NCBI GenBank assembly: GCA_951799405.1
Contig: OX637339.1
Span: forward strand, 806,001-870,000
DNA: 64,000 nucleotides
Reading direction: 5' to 3'
Source: Agapetus fuscipes
Taxonomy: Eukaryota; Arthropoda; Insecta; Trichoptera; Glossosomatidae
This document shows positions 54,151-64,000 of this stretch, in pieces; position 1 is the first letter of the stretch, and every line of letters starts with the position of its first letter. A program made the translations under genes and the position numbers. The notes beneath the pieces were generated by a model. The model searched no databases. It was not told the DNA's origin and saw nothing but the letters and a program-made list of their open reading frames with translations.

Positions 54151-56020
54151 AGTAGAAGATTTAATAAATAGAGTAAATGGAGCAAAATTTTATGCAAAAT
54201 TAGATTTGAGAAATGCTTTTTCTCAAATTAGGTTGTCGGAGGAGTCGAGAAATCTTTGTGTGATTTCGTCACCATTTGGGTTATTTAGGTACAAGGTACT
54301 TCCTTTTGGTCTCACGACGTCACCAGCGATATTTAGCAGAGCTTTATATTCGGCAATTCAAGGGTTGGATGCGATAGCATTTATGGATGATTTGTTAATT
54401 TATGGGAATACATTGCAAGAATTGGAGAAGGCAACGGAAGAGGTAATTAAGCGTTTAGAACGTAGTGGATTTAGTGTTAATTTACAAAAATGTGAATTTG
54501 GGTTGACAGAAGTTGAATATTTGGGATTTCGAATATCAAGGGATGGTGTGAAACCACTTCAACATAAAGTTGTTCCGTCAAAGGATAATAAAGCAGATTT
54601 TTTGTCGAGGTTACCAATGAGTAGTACGGATAATGAGGGGGAAGATAATATTGAGATCATAAATGAGATAAACATTGAGGATGTTGAAGGAGAATTTTTA
54701 AACTGTATTGCAGTAGAAACAAATTTAAATGTAGAATGCATCAAGGAAGCATCTCGTAATGACAAGGTCATTTGTGAGATAAAAGAGTATTTAAAAACAG
54801 GGTGGCCAAATAAATCCAAAATGACAAATGGATTGGTAAAATGGTGGTTTTTAAGAGAAAAGTTAAGCGAATCAAATGATTGTTTATTTTATGAAAACAG
54901 ATTGGTAATACCATTGGCATTAAGGGAAGATATTTTGAAGTTTATTCACAAATCTCACAGGGGAATTGTAAAAACGAAAACTTTGGCTAGAAATTATTTT
55001 TTTTGGTTAGGGATGAATACAGAAATTGAGAAAACAGTGAGAGAATGTACACAATGTGCAAGAAATATGGGATCTCCAGATAAAGTCGAGTTGAAAAGTT
55101 GGCCGGTAGAACAACATATTTGGAAAAGGATACATTTAGATTTTTTCGGGCCGCTAGCAGGAAAATATTTTTTAGTCGTAGTAGACGCAGCATCAAATTG
55201 GATAGATGCTGTAAAAGTTGATAAAATTGATGCAAGGCATACAATTAGAGAGTTGAAGAGAATATTTTCAGTGTTAGGTATTCCAAGTTGCATTGTAACG
55301 GATAATGGTACGGCATTTACATCAGTAGATTTTCAAAGGTTTTGCAAAAATTTAAATATTAAGCATTTAACTTCAGCAGTAAATCACCCAGCGTCAAACG
55401 GTTTGGCGGAGAATACGGTAAAAACAACAAAAAGTTTTTTAAAAAAAATTATGAAAAATGGTATGTTTCCTAACGATTATGAAGATAAGCTTTTGGAATT
55501 TTTAGTAGATCATAGAAATGCACCATCATTAGCAACAGGGATGGAGCCGAGCGTGCTTATGATAGGTAGAAAAATAAGATCCATTTTTGATACAGTAGTG
55601 CCTGGGGAGAAATCATTTAAAAAGACGGGGAGAAAGGTATGTGTTTTTAAAAAGAGAAATCAGGAAAATCAACAAAGGAATTACAGGGGAAGAAAGATTA
55701 AAGGACTATTCAGAATTGGACAAAAGGTAATGACTAAGGATTTCAGAAATGTAGGGAAGTGGGTTCCATGCATTATATTTAAAACATTGGGAAACAGGAT
55801 TTACTTGGTAAAAGCTGGAAATCAGATTTGGAAAAGACATCATGATCAGATTTCCGGAAGAAAGGTGTCTTGGGAGGATGAGTCTGACAATGACCTGGGG
55901 TTGGGTCAGCTGTTGGATGAGGCAGGACAGATCTCTAATGACTCGGGTGTTTCCAGGTTCCAACCATGGTCGGAGCGCCTGCGTCCGAGGGGGGAGAACC
56001 GCCTGCGGTACCCAAGATGA
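54150..56020 (+). pseudogene. RT end and integrase of Mag-like element, RNase H deleted
   Basis: Continues RT with KLDLRNAFSQIRL, PFGLFRYKVLPFGL and catalytic FMDDLLIYG (about 54383). At about 54568 GVKPLQHKV runs directly into VPSKDNKADFLSRLP, the text that normally ends RNase H. The connection and RNase H domains are thus lost in frame. The integrase follows: HHCC region (HKSHRG to CTQCARN), D,D,E in HLDFFGPL, VTDNGTAFT and NGLAENTVK, and a C-terminal domain to 56020. The element cannot make its own RNase H. Confidence 0.9.
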
Positions 56021-56130
56021 AAGAAGATGAAATTGTATAAGATATAATTTTTATTGATATAATATGTTATAATGATAAGTATGATAAGTATGATATAATG
56101 TAATGTAGATTCGTCATTTAGTGAGGGAGG

Positions 56131-56363
56131 TGTAATGTATAATTATGATATGATTATTTAGAGTAGGTAATATCATATATAAGGTAATGTATTATTGTAA
56201 TATAATATTATTAGAGATTATTATTGCTTCACTGGTCAGTCTGGTTTTGTCTCTCGCCTTGTAAACACTGAAATGGAATAATACATCACATTGAAACCAA
56301 GACTCATCTGTTCGTCTGATTGATATCCCCCATCCACAATAAACATCCCCAAAATACATCACA
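56131..56363 (+). repeat. 3' LTR of Mag-like element
   Basis: Indistinguishable by eye from the 5' LTR, offset 4,229. The preceding GTGAGGGAGG is the likely polypurine tract. Confidence 0.92.
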
Positions 56364-56368
56364 CTGGC

Positions 56369-57440
56369 CAGGCAGAATAAAATCTATTTAATTTAGAAAA
56401 AAAAAAGTTCAATTTTCCTTAGCAACCCAGCCGAGTGTCGACACATTATTGTAGACCCATAGAGTAATAAATAATAACAGTAATTATTATAAATTTAATA
56501 TTATAGTATTATTACCTACCTACTCTATGCAGAAACCTCATTCATTTAACTTATAGTTATAGGTTTGATCCATAGATGACTCTATCTCAATAGTTTTCAG
56601 CCTACCTGTCAATTTTATTTTATAAAGGGAATTTAATTTTTTACACTGTCCACCCGTCACCTTGCCTTTTTGAACCAATGAACTTGAACGGGATAAATTT
56701 CTCCCGTCTTCTTGTTTATATTTTAGTGAAAATATTCATTGGAAATTAGTGTAGATAGTATAAATTCAATTTAGAAACATGTGTTTATAATCGAGTGCAA
56801 GATATTTGTGCAGTCGGCGGCAGCAAGAGGAATTATCCACCGAATAACATGCAACTTCGTAAAAGTTTCGCGGAGTATGAATACATTTTAAGGAGCTAGA
56901 AAAAGTAAGGAATTTTCGCATTTATCCATAAAATATCTCCACTATTGCTGTTGCAATCTAATGAGCTTGCATTTTAATGCATATCTTTATTATTTTGTTG
57001 TTTTCTTCGTGTCGTAAGATGCGTACAAAGACCTTCGTTGGTATCCTGTCAAAATTGTCATTTTATATGTCAGATGCAGTTCCTGTTTTCACTTTCTAAC
57101 ACCGAAAAATTGGGTTATTTAGTTAACCCTTTGAAAAATAATTCAACGAGCCTGCAGTGCGTTTGTTCGTTGTGTAGATCGCCATTTACCTACAGGGGAA
57201 TTTTGCACAATAAACATGTGGCAATCTTATCAAGTATTATCAAGATTTATTTAATGTTGGTGTCATCTTTTAAGGGACAATAAAAAAATATATGTCATAC
57301 CATGTTTGATAATATTTTCACGTCGATAAAGAAAAGAATTGTGACAATTTTTTAAATCCATAAAAGTGACATATTTAATGCCAGTTCTTAAATGCATTTC
57401 CTACCTACCCACATGAATACAAACCATTGAAATGTAATTT
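56369..57440. other. Unassigned, low-repeat region
   Basis: No domain is recognisable. An open frame of 81 codons at 57038-57283 has nothing distinctive. A possible splice donor GAAAAAGTAAGG at about 56897-56908 follows a mixed-composition block from about 56810, which could be a non-coding exon; this is weak. Confidence 0.3.
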
Positions 57441-57444
57441 ACAA

Positions 57445-58090
57445 TCTAAGTTGCAATGATGTAGGTATTACATTTAAGATTCATATCACATGCGTTCCCG
57501 CAAGCACACAATCATAAATTCGCACCTACACATGCCGCATAATTATAATAATATTAGGATGATTTATTTGGTGAGCGCTGTTTTTGTGTGTATCACACCT
57601 CAAGAGCCCTCTGCGAGCTTGGTCGTCACTGTAGAAAGCGCCAATTCTCAAGCAAGACCCAGTTGTTGTAAGGTTGGATGGACCTATCAGTGACCGGTCT
57701 TTGGTAAAGGTTTATGAATTTTTCAACTCAGCGAAGAGCACATTCGAAATATAAATGGTATATTTTGTGTTCCGCCGGGATCCGAATCCACAACCTTCCA
57801 TTTACGAGTCCAAAGTGTTGCCACTGGATTACGGACCGGTCTGAGATGCCAACGACACGCAGTGTAGGTACCTGAGCGGTAACCCATCCAAGTACTATCC
57901 GCGCCCAATGTTGCTTAACTTCGTGCATGCCCACCTACAACATAAAACCCAATCTCAAATCAACATAAGCCCTGCAACTCTTACCGACCTTCTCTGAAAC
58001 AGGGGTGACATTGGCAAAGTGAACAATATTTTTACAGTATTGCAATATAAACATTTGACAAAAGCCTCATACAAACCTATAAGTCAAGGT
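57445..58090 (-). repeat. Repeat A interrupted by SINE B
   Basis: The A copy is read inverted in two parts: 57445-57540 (tail side, to ACATGCCGCAT) and about 57924-58090 (CCCACCTACAACATAAAAC to CCTATAAGTCAAGG). The SINE B copy lies between. Confidence 0.8.
57541..57923 (-). repeat. SINE family B, short form, full length
   Basis: The minus strand starts with the tRNA-like head near 57845 (GACCGGTCCGTAATCC; box B-like GTTGTGGATTCGGATCCC). The body and a CACCAAATAAATCATCC-type tail with (ATT)n end at 57541. About 80 bp before the head (57846-57923) are unassigned. Confidence 0.78.
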
Positions 58091-58254
58091 AAGTAAATAT
58101 CATTAAATTACAGAGATAATACTGGCGTCCATTAATTGAATTAAATGTTAATTAATGATTATCGCTGCTTATCTGATAGCCTGTAGCCGTGTGTGTTGTC
58201 TCAAGTAGGCTCAAGTAGATATCTGATATATCCGAGGAGGTACTTATTCAACGT

Positions 58255-58430
58255 AGTGGCTACGAATGTGATTTAGTACTAAACGACATGATGCATGAAT
58301 CTTTGATATCAGACATTGGAAATAGTGCTGTCTTGCTCACGACATATGAAATGTTTTTGTCATTTTCTGATCTGAGAATGGCGGTACACAATGGCATATC
58401 ATAACCGACTTTGATGTATGGAAATTCCCT
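58255..58430 (+). repeat. Low-copy repeat and LINE scrap
   Basis: 58255-58375 resembles 60238-60350 (TGTGATTTAGTAC..., then GCTCACGACATATGAAATG). 58376-58430 is a scrap of RTE-like LINE (LRMAVHNGI). Confidence 0.6.
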
Positions 58431-58436
58431 GAAAGA

Positions 58437-58740
58437 GTGGCCTACAAGGTGTGCCATAACATATACAAGGCTCTCAACGGCGTGGCTCCTGAATACTTGG
58501 CTGAGCTTTTGACCCAGCAGTTTAACACTAGTGACCTGGTGCTTAGATCTGCTGTGTCTGGTGGGGCCAGACTCAGCGAACCCATCAGATTTTGTGCGAC
58601 ACGCTTTGGCGACCGAGGATCCCGCAATGGCGCACCCTTGGTGTGGAATAAACTGCCCGTGGAGGTCAGGACTGCGAGCTCTGAAGCATCATTCAAGAAA
58701 AAACTAAAGACATACAAGTTCAGTCAGTTATTTAGGGACT
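58437..58740 (+). mobile_element. CR1-like LINE C-terminus
   Basis: About 100 open codons: VCHNIYKALNGVAPEYLAEL, then a TRFGDRGSRNGAPLVWNKLP block and SFKKKLKTYKF, ending at a TAG near 58740. This is the usual LINE C-terminal tail. The flanking A run is short. Confidence 0.75.
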
Positions 58741-59374
58741 AAAAAAAATTGTGTGAGTGGGTGAACTAAAAGTTTTGTTTGAGTGAGTGAGGAATAAAGA
58801 CAAACCAAAACTATAAAAGGACCATTGAGGTGTGCTACACACGAAAATGGCGCTTTAAAAAAAAAAAAATCATCCAAGTAACCATAACATCCAACGTTCG
58901 CGCACGCGTGAGTTTCAAAGCTGCTAAACCTTCTGGAAAGATTATTTAGTTTCACTCCAGTTTTTTTTGTTTTGGAGTTCTTTGTTCTCTTTCTAACCAA
59001 GGATGATTTGCGGTTAAGTAAATTGAAACGGATATAGTGTGTATTTTCATTAAAATAGTTTCAAGTCCACAGACGAGTAGCATATTTTGTTAATGCTATT
59101 TAGCTAGTTTGTTCTCCACCAATATTATATAACTCAATGGTTTGGCTACATGGCTATCATCACATATGTTATTTTTACAGGTAGAATAATCTATCAGATA
59201 CACCGTACCAGAATCATAGTTTTCTTATCGGCTACTATCAATATTATATTTGCTGTGATTTTATTTTATTCAGTAAGCTGCCGTTTTGTATTTATCTTTG
59301 TTTAAATAATTAAAAAAAAATGTGTTGTATCTACAATCTGTCTATAATATTTATTTAGTTTTGCCTTTAAGGTT
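58741..59374. other. Unassigned region
   Basis: A poly(A) of 12 lies at about 58856-58869. No gene or clear repeat is seen. Confidence 0.4.
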
Positions 59375-60165
59375 GGACCGGTCCGTAGTCCAGTGGTAAC
59401 ACTTCAGATTCATAAATGGAAGGTTGTGTGTTTGAATCCCAGGGGAGCACAAAAAATACACCATTTATATTTTCAAATATGCTCTTCGCTAGGTCGAACA
59501 ATTCATAAACCTTTACCAATGGCCGGTCACCAAAAGTCCCTCCAGCCTTACAGCAACTGGGTCTTGCTTGAGAATTGGTGCTTTGTAGCGACGGCCAAGC
59601 TCGTAAAAAGTCCGGTGGATAGCTCAGTTTGTAGAATGCTTGCATTCCATACTGAGAGCAAGGGTTCAATCCCCACCGAGGGTGTTGGAAATGATTTCCC
59701 GTTTATTTCAACCTTGACTTATAGGTTGGTATGCGGCTGACCACCCATGCTGTAAAAATGGTTCACTTTGCCAATGTTACCCCTGTCTCAGGGAAGGACA
59801 GCAAGAGTTGCAGGGTGTATGTCCATTGGAGATTTGGTTTTTATGTTGTAGGTTCACTTGAGGCATGTGCAAGCGCGAACTTGTACGTGTCTGCTTGTGA
59901 AAATGCATGTAATGTGAATCTCCAAAGTAACATATCTTTGCAACTTAGATTAGATTAGATTCAAACCCAAATACTGGCAAGGTTTACTCAACCTTCACGA
60001 GAAATGAGAACCAGCACCCTCGGGCGCTGGGAGACCGCCACTTTAATTGAAGTGGTTGGTGTGAGGCTTTAATTGAAGTGGTTCCTGAATGGCCATGTGT
60101 GACCCCTTCGGGGATAAAGCAGGCAAGAAGTTACACTATATGTGTAGCTTAGTTGCGTTGCGTGG
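59375..60165 (+). repeat. Dimeric SINE B split by repeat A
   Basis: Head 1 is at about 59378 (GGTCCGTAGTCCAGTGG). The second tRNA-like module is at about 59620 (GATAGCTCAGTTTGTAGAATG, GGGTTCAATCCCC). Repeat A occupies 59713-59963, flanked by TTCAA. The B body resumes to TATGTGTAGCTTAGTTGCG. Confidence 0.82.
59713..59963 (+). repeat. Repeat family A inside SINE B
   Basis: Full length from CCTTGACTTATAGGTTGG to AGATTAGATTAGA. This is the reverse of the nesting at 61078-61612. Confidence 0.85.
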
Positions 60166-61077
60166 CGATATAATCTCATCTGCAGAAGTATCTCAAAGGA
60201 AAAATACTTTAGTATGCATGGAGGAAGTATTAAATGGAGGGGTCGTACATGTGATTTAGTACCAATCAACATGATTCACCGTCTTTGACACCATACACTG
60301 TTTATAATGCTGTCTCGCTCACGACATATGAAATGCTTTTCTCATTTTCTATCTAAGCAACGTGTCTCTACTCCGTCTTCAATCTATTTACAAATCACCA
60401 AGGAAACACATGAAATCACTATGGTAACGGGTTTGTTAGTAGTGTTGTTGCAAGTATGAAGATATCTGATAAATTCCGAATTCAAAAATGTTCCCACCTC
60501 ATTGTGTACGGGATGATTTCCACAAGTATCTATTACCTCGAGCATAGAAGTTACATACTTGAAGAAGCAAGTACCTATATATTTGAACATCACTAGTTCT
60601 AGAAATAGCTGTCACTTTCGCGAACAAAATATTTTGACAAACAAAAAATAAATTTTATCAACGTAATCATATAGAATAGTGATTAAAGTGAAATATTATT
60701 CCATGTTCTATAACACATTTACTCTCATTTGTTGGCACGTTTAGAAAATACCCAGTTTGGCATTTATATGTATTTTTTTTCCAATTAGGTAACACACCTG
60801 TTCACAGTTGGAAGGTTACCGATAGAATGAATTTGGATTTTTGTATGATGAGTGGGGTAGCGCATTGCTAAATCTCAAAGGATTGATTTCTTAGCCTATC
60901 CAGTTCTATATATCCATGTTAGTATGTTTGTTTTGGAAATATTGTTAGAGCAAACAGTGCCTGGACGGGTTGTGTCTATAAATGTAACAGTACTGAGAGA
61001 GCGATAAAAACTGCAAGCCTGACATGTGACTTTTATCATTCTATTTTTAAATGGAAAAGAATTTTTGCGCAGTATAT
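60166..61077. other. Unassigned region
   Basis: It contains the second copy of the low-copy repeat (60238-60350). Otherwise no gene, clear repeat or RNA is seen. Confidence 0.4.
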
Positions 61078-61612
61078 TGCCAGTGTCACCCCTGTTTCAG
61101 GGAACTTCGGCAAGAGTTGCTGGGTGTATGTCCATTTGAGATTTGGGTTTTTATGTTGCAGGTTCACCAAAGGTCCATCCAGCTTTACAGCATCTGGGTC
61201 TTGCTTGAGAATTGGCGCTTTGTAGCGACGATGACCAAGTTTGTAAAATGGTCGATAGCTCAATTGGTAGAATGCTTGCATTCCATGCCAAGAGCAAGGG
61301 TTCGATCTCAAGGTTTAGTCAGCCTTCACAATAAATGAGAACCAGCACCCTTGTGAGCTGGGAAACCCCCGCTTCAACTCAAGTGGTTGGTGTAAGGCCG
61401 GCCCCCTTACCTGTAAAAATAAATAGGTCCCAAATCGCCACATGCAAACCCTTCGGGGACAACGCAGGCAAGAAGGTACACTATATGTGTAGCTTAGTTG
61501 CGTAAAGGTTCACATGTGGGTTGCGCGAACTTGTACGTGAATGTTTGTGAGAATGCATTTAATGTGAATCCGCCATGTATCATATCTTTGCAACTTAGAT
61601 TTAGATTTAGAC
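61078..61612 (+). repeat. Repeat A split by SINE B
   Basis: A runs at 61078-61167 and 61505-61612. SINE B long form lacking its first head occupies 61168-61504, with module 2 at about 61250 (GATAGCTCAATTGGTAGA). AGGTTCAC occurs on both sides and is the TSD. Confidence 0.82.
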
Positions 61613-61671
61613 CTGCTATTCCTCTGCAATCTTGCTGCCTTGTATTTAAAAAAAAAACAATGCCTATTAAC

Positions 61672-61826
61672 AATAATTGTAACTGCACAACTAAATATTT
61701 GATTGGATATTATACGAACCGTTATAAGAGAACTTACGTTATTCTCGATGTTTCGTTAGCGACGTAGCTATAACGGTTCGTATAATATCCGATCAAAAAT
61801 TTAACTGTGCAGTTATAAAATTATTG
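61672..61826. repeat. Long near-perfect inverted repeat (hairpin)
   Basis: Arms of about 55 nt (61672-61726 and 61769-61826) pair across a loop of about 42 nt. The inner 22 bp around TATACGAACCGTTATA are perfect. Differences further out are few. It could be a fold-back MITE or a transcribed hairpin. No TSD is clear. Confidence 0.8.
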
Positions 61827-61849
61827 TAAATATGTCAGACGACCGTAAT

Positions 61850-62150
61850 TCCAACCTAAACCTAACGAATCAATGCCTTTCAATCAAAACTGTGTACTTA
61901 TTTTATTGTCTTGTTTTCCGTTGTGTGAAGATTTGAGTTATCATGGTTAAGATGTTAACTTCACTTGTTAACATCGTGAACACTTTTCTAATGGAATCTA
62001 TTTCAGTTTTGTGTGCCGGCGACGTGCTAATTGTCGGAGAGCGATACAGCTGATGGAGGTCAGCGCTGGCACTGTGTTTGTTCTTTACATTACTGTCTGC
62101 TAGGAGCACACTACCCGACACACACTAAACAAATGTTTATCATATCACAG
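61850..62150. other. Unassigned
   Basis: A 72-codon minus-strand open frame (61903-62121) has no recognisable motif. TGTTAAC-type palindromes occur near 61950. Confidence 0.35.
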
Positions 62151-62475
62151 AGGAAGAAGTGTGACGGGATCGATTGGAAGGATTGCAAAAGATAGGAAAC
62201 TCGCAAAGAATAATTGTCAGTACACAATGGCATATTGGTAGCTACCAGTGGCGAAGGGTGCCAACAACTTGATTCCCATCGGCTTCCCTTTTAAAATGAG
62301 GCAACAAAGTAGTTAAAAAATATAGACACAAAGTAAAAAAATACATTATAAAAACCATGCAGTCTACTTTGTTATCATTTTTGCCTCATTTTAAAAGGGA
62401 AACTGATGGGAATCGAGTTGTTTGGCACCCTTCGCCACTGGTACCAACATTACATAGAGGGCTCTTGCAGTGTCT
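62151..62475 (+). pseudogene. RTE-like LINE scrap split by a MITE
   Basis: GSIGRIAKDRKLAKN is read at 62165-62210, then VHNGIL at about 62222. After the MITE, VPTLH-like text resumes at 62441. Confidence 0.65.
62246..62440. mobile_element. Short hAT-type MITE with long TIRs
   Basis: 195 bp. Ends are CAGTGGCGAAGGGTGCCAA inverted on both sides, with similarity continuing about 65 bp inward through CCCTTTTAAAATGAGGCAA. GTAGCTAC (62238-62245) and GTACCAAC (62441-62448) are an aged 8-bp TSD. Confidence 0.85.
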
Positions 62476-62733
62476 ATAATCCATAATCTATAATCTAAGT
62501 TGAAAGGATATATGATTCATTTAAAGCTCTCAAATGCATGCCCACAAACAAACACGTGTAGTTCGCGCTTACAAATGCTGAATGTGCACTTACAAATAAA
62601 ATCCAAACCACAAATGAACATAAGCCCTACAACTTTTGCCGACCTTCCCTGACACAGGGGTGACATTGGCAAAGTGAACCATTTTTTACAGTATGGGTGG
62701 TCAGCCTCATACCAACCTATAATTCAAGGAATG
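62473..62733 (-). repeat. Repeat family A
   Basis: A complete inverted copy, tail TCTATAATCCATAATC, 5' edge CCTATAATTCAAGG. Confidence 0.85.
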
Positions 62734-62734
62734 T

Positions 62735-62790
62735 GATTCACATAAAAATAGCGCTCACCAAATAAATCATCCTAATATTATTATTATTAC
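62735..62790 (+). repeat. SINE family B tail fragment
   Basis: GTGATTCACATAAAAATAGC through AAATAAATCATCCTAATATT and (ATT)n. Confidence 0.65.
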
Positions 62791-62796
62791 ATTGAT

Positions 62797-63175
62797 GTAT
62801 GGAAGTGAGGCATAGACAGTTAATGAATTTGAGTTGAGTAAAGTATGTACGTTTGAAATGGTTTACTTGAGAGCAATGATTGGAAAGAAACTGAAATATA
62901 GAGTTTGCATTAAATGGGTGATGAATGAGTGTGGCATAAAAGAGAATATTAGAATGATTCTAAAATAAATCACGATGAGGTGGTTTGGACATGTTGAAAG
63001 AATGGATGATGAATGACTAATGAAGACCGTGTACAAAAGAAATGTCAGAGGAAAACGTGAAGGGGAAGACCAAGAAAGGAATGGATAGACCAAATAGGTG
63101 AGATTGCGAAAAAAGGAACCCGCAGAGTGGGAATAAGAGAAGAGGATGTATGAAGAAAGTGAAACCTCTGCGCTG
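62797..63175 (+). pseudogene. RTE-like LINE C-terminal remnant
   Basis: LMYGSEA, then WFGHVERMDDE with stops between, then KRNVRGKR-like and WIDQIGEIAKK-like text in shifting frames. It is heavily decayed. Confidence 0.7.
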
Positions 63176-63189
63176 GGTAGGAAAATTTA

Positions 63190-63352
63190 TATACCGTCAC
63201 CAAAGACCAGTTAACAAGTTCCATCCAGCCTTTCAGCAACTGGGTCTTGCTTGAGAATTGGCGTTTTCTACAGCAACGGCCAAGCTTGTGTAGGCCTCTT
63301 GAGGTGTGATTCACACAAGAAGCAGCGCTCACCAAATAAATCATTCTAATAT
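63190..63352 (+). repeat. SINE family B, short form, 3' half
   Basis: Body from about ACCGTCACCAAAGACC to the tail AAATAAATCATTCTAATATA. Confidence 0.75.
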
Positions 63353-64000
63353 ATAAATATTTAAAAATATAAATGGTAAAACATTGTTTTAATTCACTTT
63401 ATTTTATTTGTTTATGCTCGAATATTTTCGCCTAATGAGGCATCTTCAAGAGCAGAATGGTTACAAATATATTTTTATAAAATAATTTTCAAAACAATTT
63501 TCAAAACAAAAGCAAAATTCATAGACAATTTTTTTTTTTTTTTAAACACAAATAATGTAAGATTCATAAATGCATTATTGTTAGGTATAATGAAATTAAA
63601 ATATAATTTTAATATATTATTGCACAATGTTGATTATTACACAAGGTTGGTATGAGGCTGACCACCCATACTGTAAAAAATTGTTCACTTTGCCAATGTC
63701 ACCCATGTGTCAGCAGGGGCGTGCATAGAGTATAGGCAAATACATTTCAGAATAAAATTTTCTCCCATTCCTTTAGAATTATTCATTTGAAATTGAAGGT
63801 GCTTACGATGGCTCCAATCAAACTTAAATTTTGAATATTTTTTAGGGTTTTGTGGTTTACACAGTGAAAGTCCATTGTATATTAATTAAAAAACACACTG
63901 TTTCAATTCACTTATTATTTATTTTAAATATGCCAAACACTTTCGCCTAAAAAGGCATCCTCAGGACAATGACAATTTTTTTTTTTTTAATTAATATTAA
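63353..64000. other. AT-rich end region with repeat A fragment
   Basis: 63642-63713 is a 5' fragment of repeat A (GGTTGGTATGAGGCTGACC). 63385-63460 and 63893-63975 are related segments, each with GCCT-loop-AGGC next to TTTCG (minus-strand GAAA). No gene is seen. Confidence 0.5.

Larger units (their letters stand above)
51902..56363 (+). mobile_element. Mag-like Ty3/gypsy LTR retrotransposon, internally deleted
   Basis: LTRs of 233 bp (51902-52134, 56131-56363) start TGTAATG and end ATCACA. They are identical by eye, so insertion is recent. CTGGC is duplicated at 51897-51901 and 56364-56368. The primer-binding site TGGCGCAGTCAGGAT (52136) resembles the complement of tRNA-Ser, as used by Mag. 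gag and pol share one frame up to a frameshift at about 54140. RNase H is missing. Confidence 0.94.

Noticed and set aside
56810..56908. Non-coding first exon with splice donor
   Set aside because: Based on one donor-like word only. There is no acceptor, coding frame or promoter to support it.

Overview
The window is eukaryotic, repeat-dominated DNA from an arthropod, most likely an insect and possibly a moth or butterfly. The evidence is the transposon set (Jockey/CR1-like and RTE-like LINEs, tRNA-derived SINEs, Ty3/gypsy elements of CsRn1-like and Mag-like type, hAT, pogo/Tigger and piggyBac-like DNA elements), the AT-rich composition, a C2H2 zinc-finger array of CDQCDYKA type, and two copies of a terminal exon resembling insect beta-N-acetylhexosaminidase. 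The Lepidoptera assignment is inference. I see no rRNA gene, intact tRNA gene or CRISPR array.

Layout. 1-2303: 3' part of a Jockey/CR1-type LINE. 2304-6110: unassigned sequence with a dense array of short perfect hairpins (2357-3125) and a GC-rich block with a TATA box. 6178-10500: remnants of several LINEs, one split by a 1.2-kb TA-flanked DNA element. 10580-12306: SINEs, including a dimeric tRNA-derived one. 12330-21885: one LINE split twice, by an RTE-like LINE with a 14-bp target-site duplication (TSD) and by a 4.2-kb insertion that itself carries a SINE split by a hAT element. 22064-24165: LINE fragments and hexosaminidase exon copy 1. 24296-26650: a DNA transposon with TAGGGTGGTCC ends and a broken transposase. 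26657-29057: rearranged RTE-like LINEs.

29863-44660: a zinc-finger gene, now a pseudogene, cut first by a LINE tail and then by a 12.5-kb DNA transposon. Inside that transposon lie a pogo/Tigger element, within it a MITE, and within that a complete 6.2-kb CsRn1-like LTR retrotransposon with indistinguishable LTRs. The same 12.5-kb element also holds a piggyBac-like element containing a hAT-type MITE. 44764-48510: a second piggyBac-like copy, then a tandem array made from a dispersed repeat. 48530-51362: LINE and hAT fragments and hexosaminidase exon copy 2. 51902-56363: a Mag-like LTR retrotransposon, also with indistinguishable LTRs but lacking RNase H. 56369-64000: quiet DNA, mutually nested SINEs, a long hairpin and a small hAT-type MITE.

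No host gene appears complete. The only host coding signals are the zinc-finger array and the two hexosaminidase exons. The main value of the window is its readable insertion history: many junctions keep TSDs, and paralogous copies supply empty sites. The most unusual unexplained structure is the hairpin array at 2357-3125, whose units differ in sequence but keep their pairing. Also notable are a short membrane-protein reading frame after pol in the CsRn1-like element and a set of hammerhead-like motifs on the minus strand.
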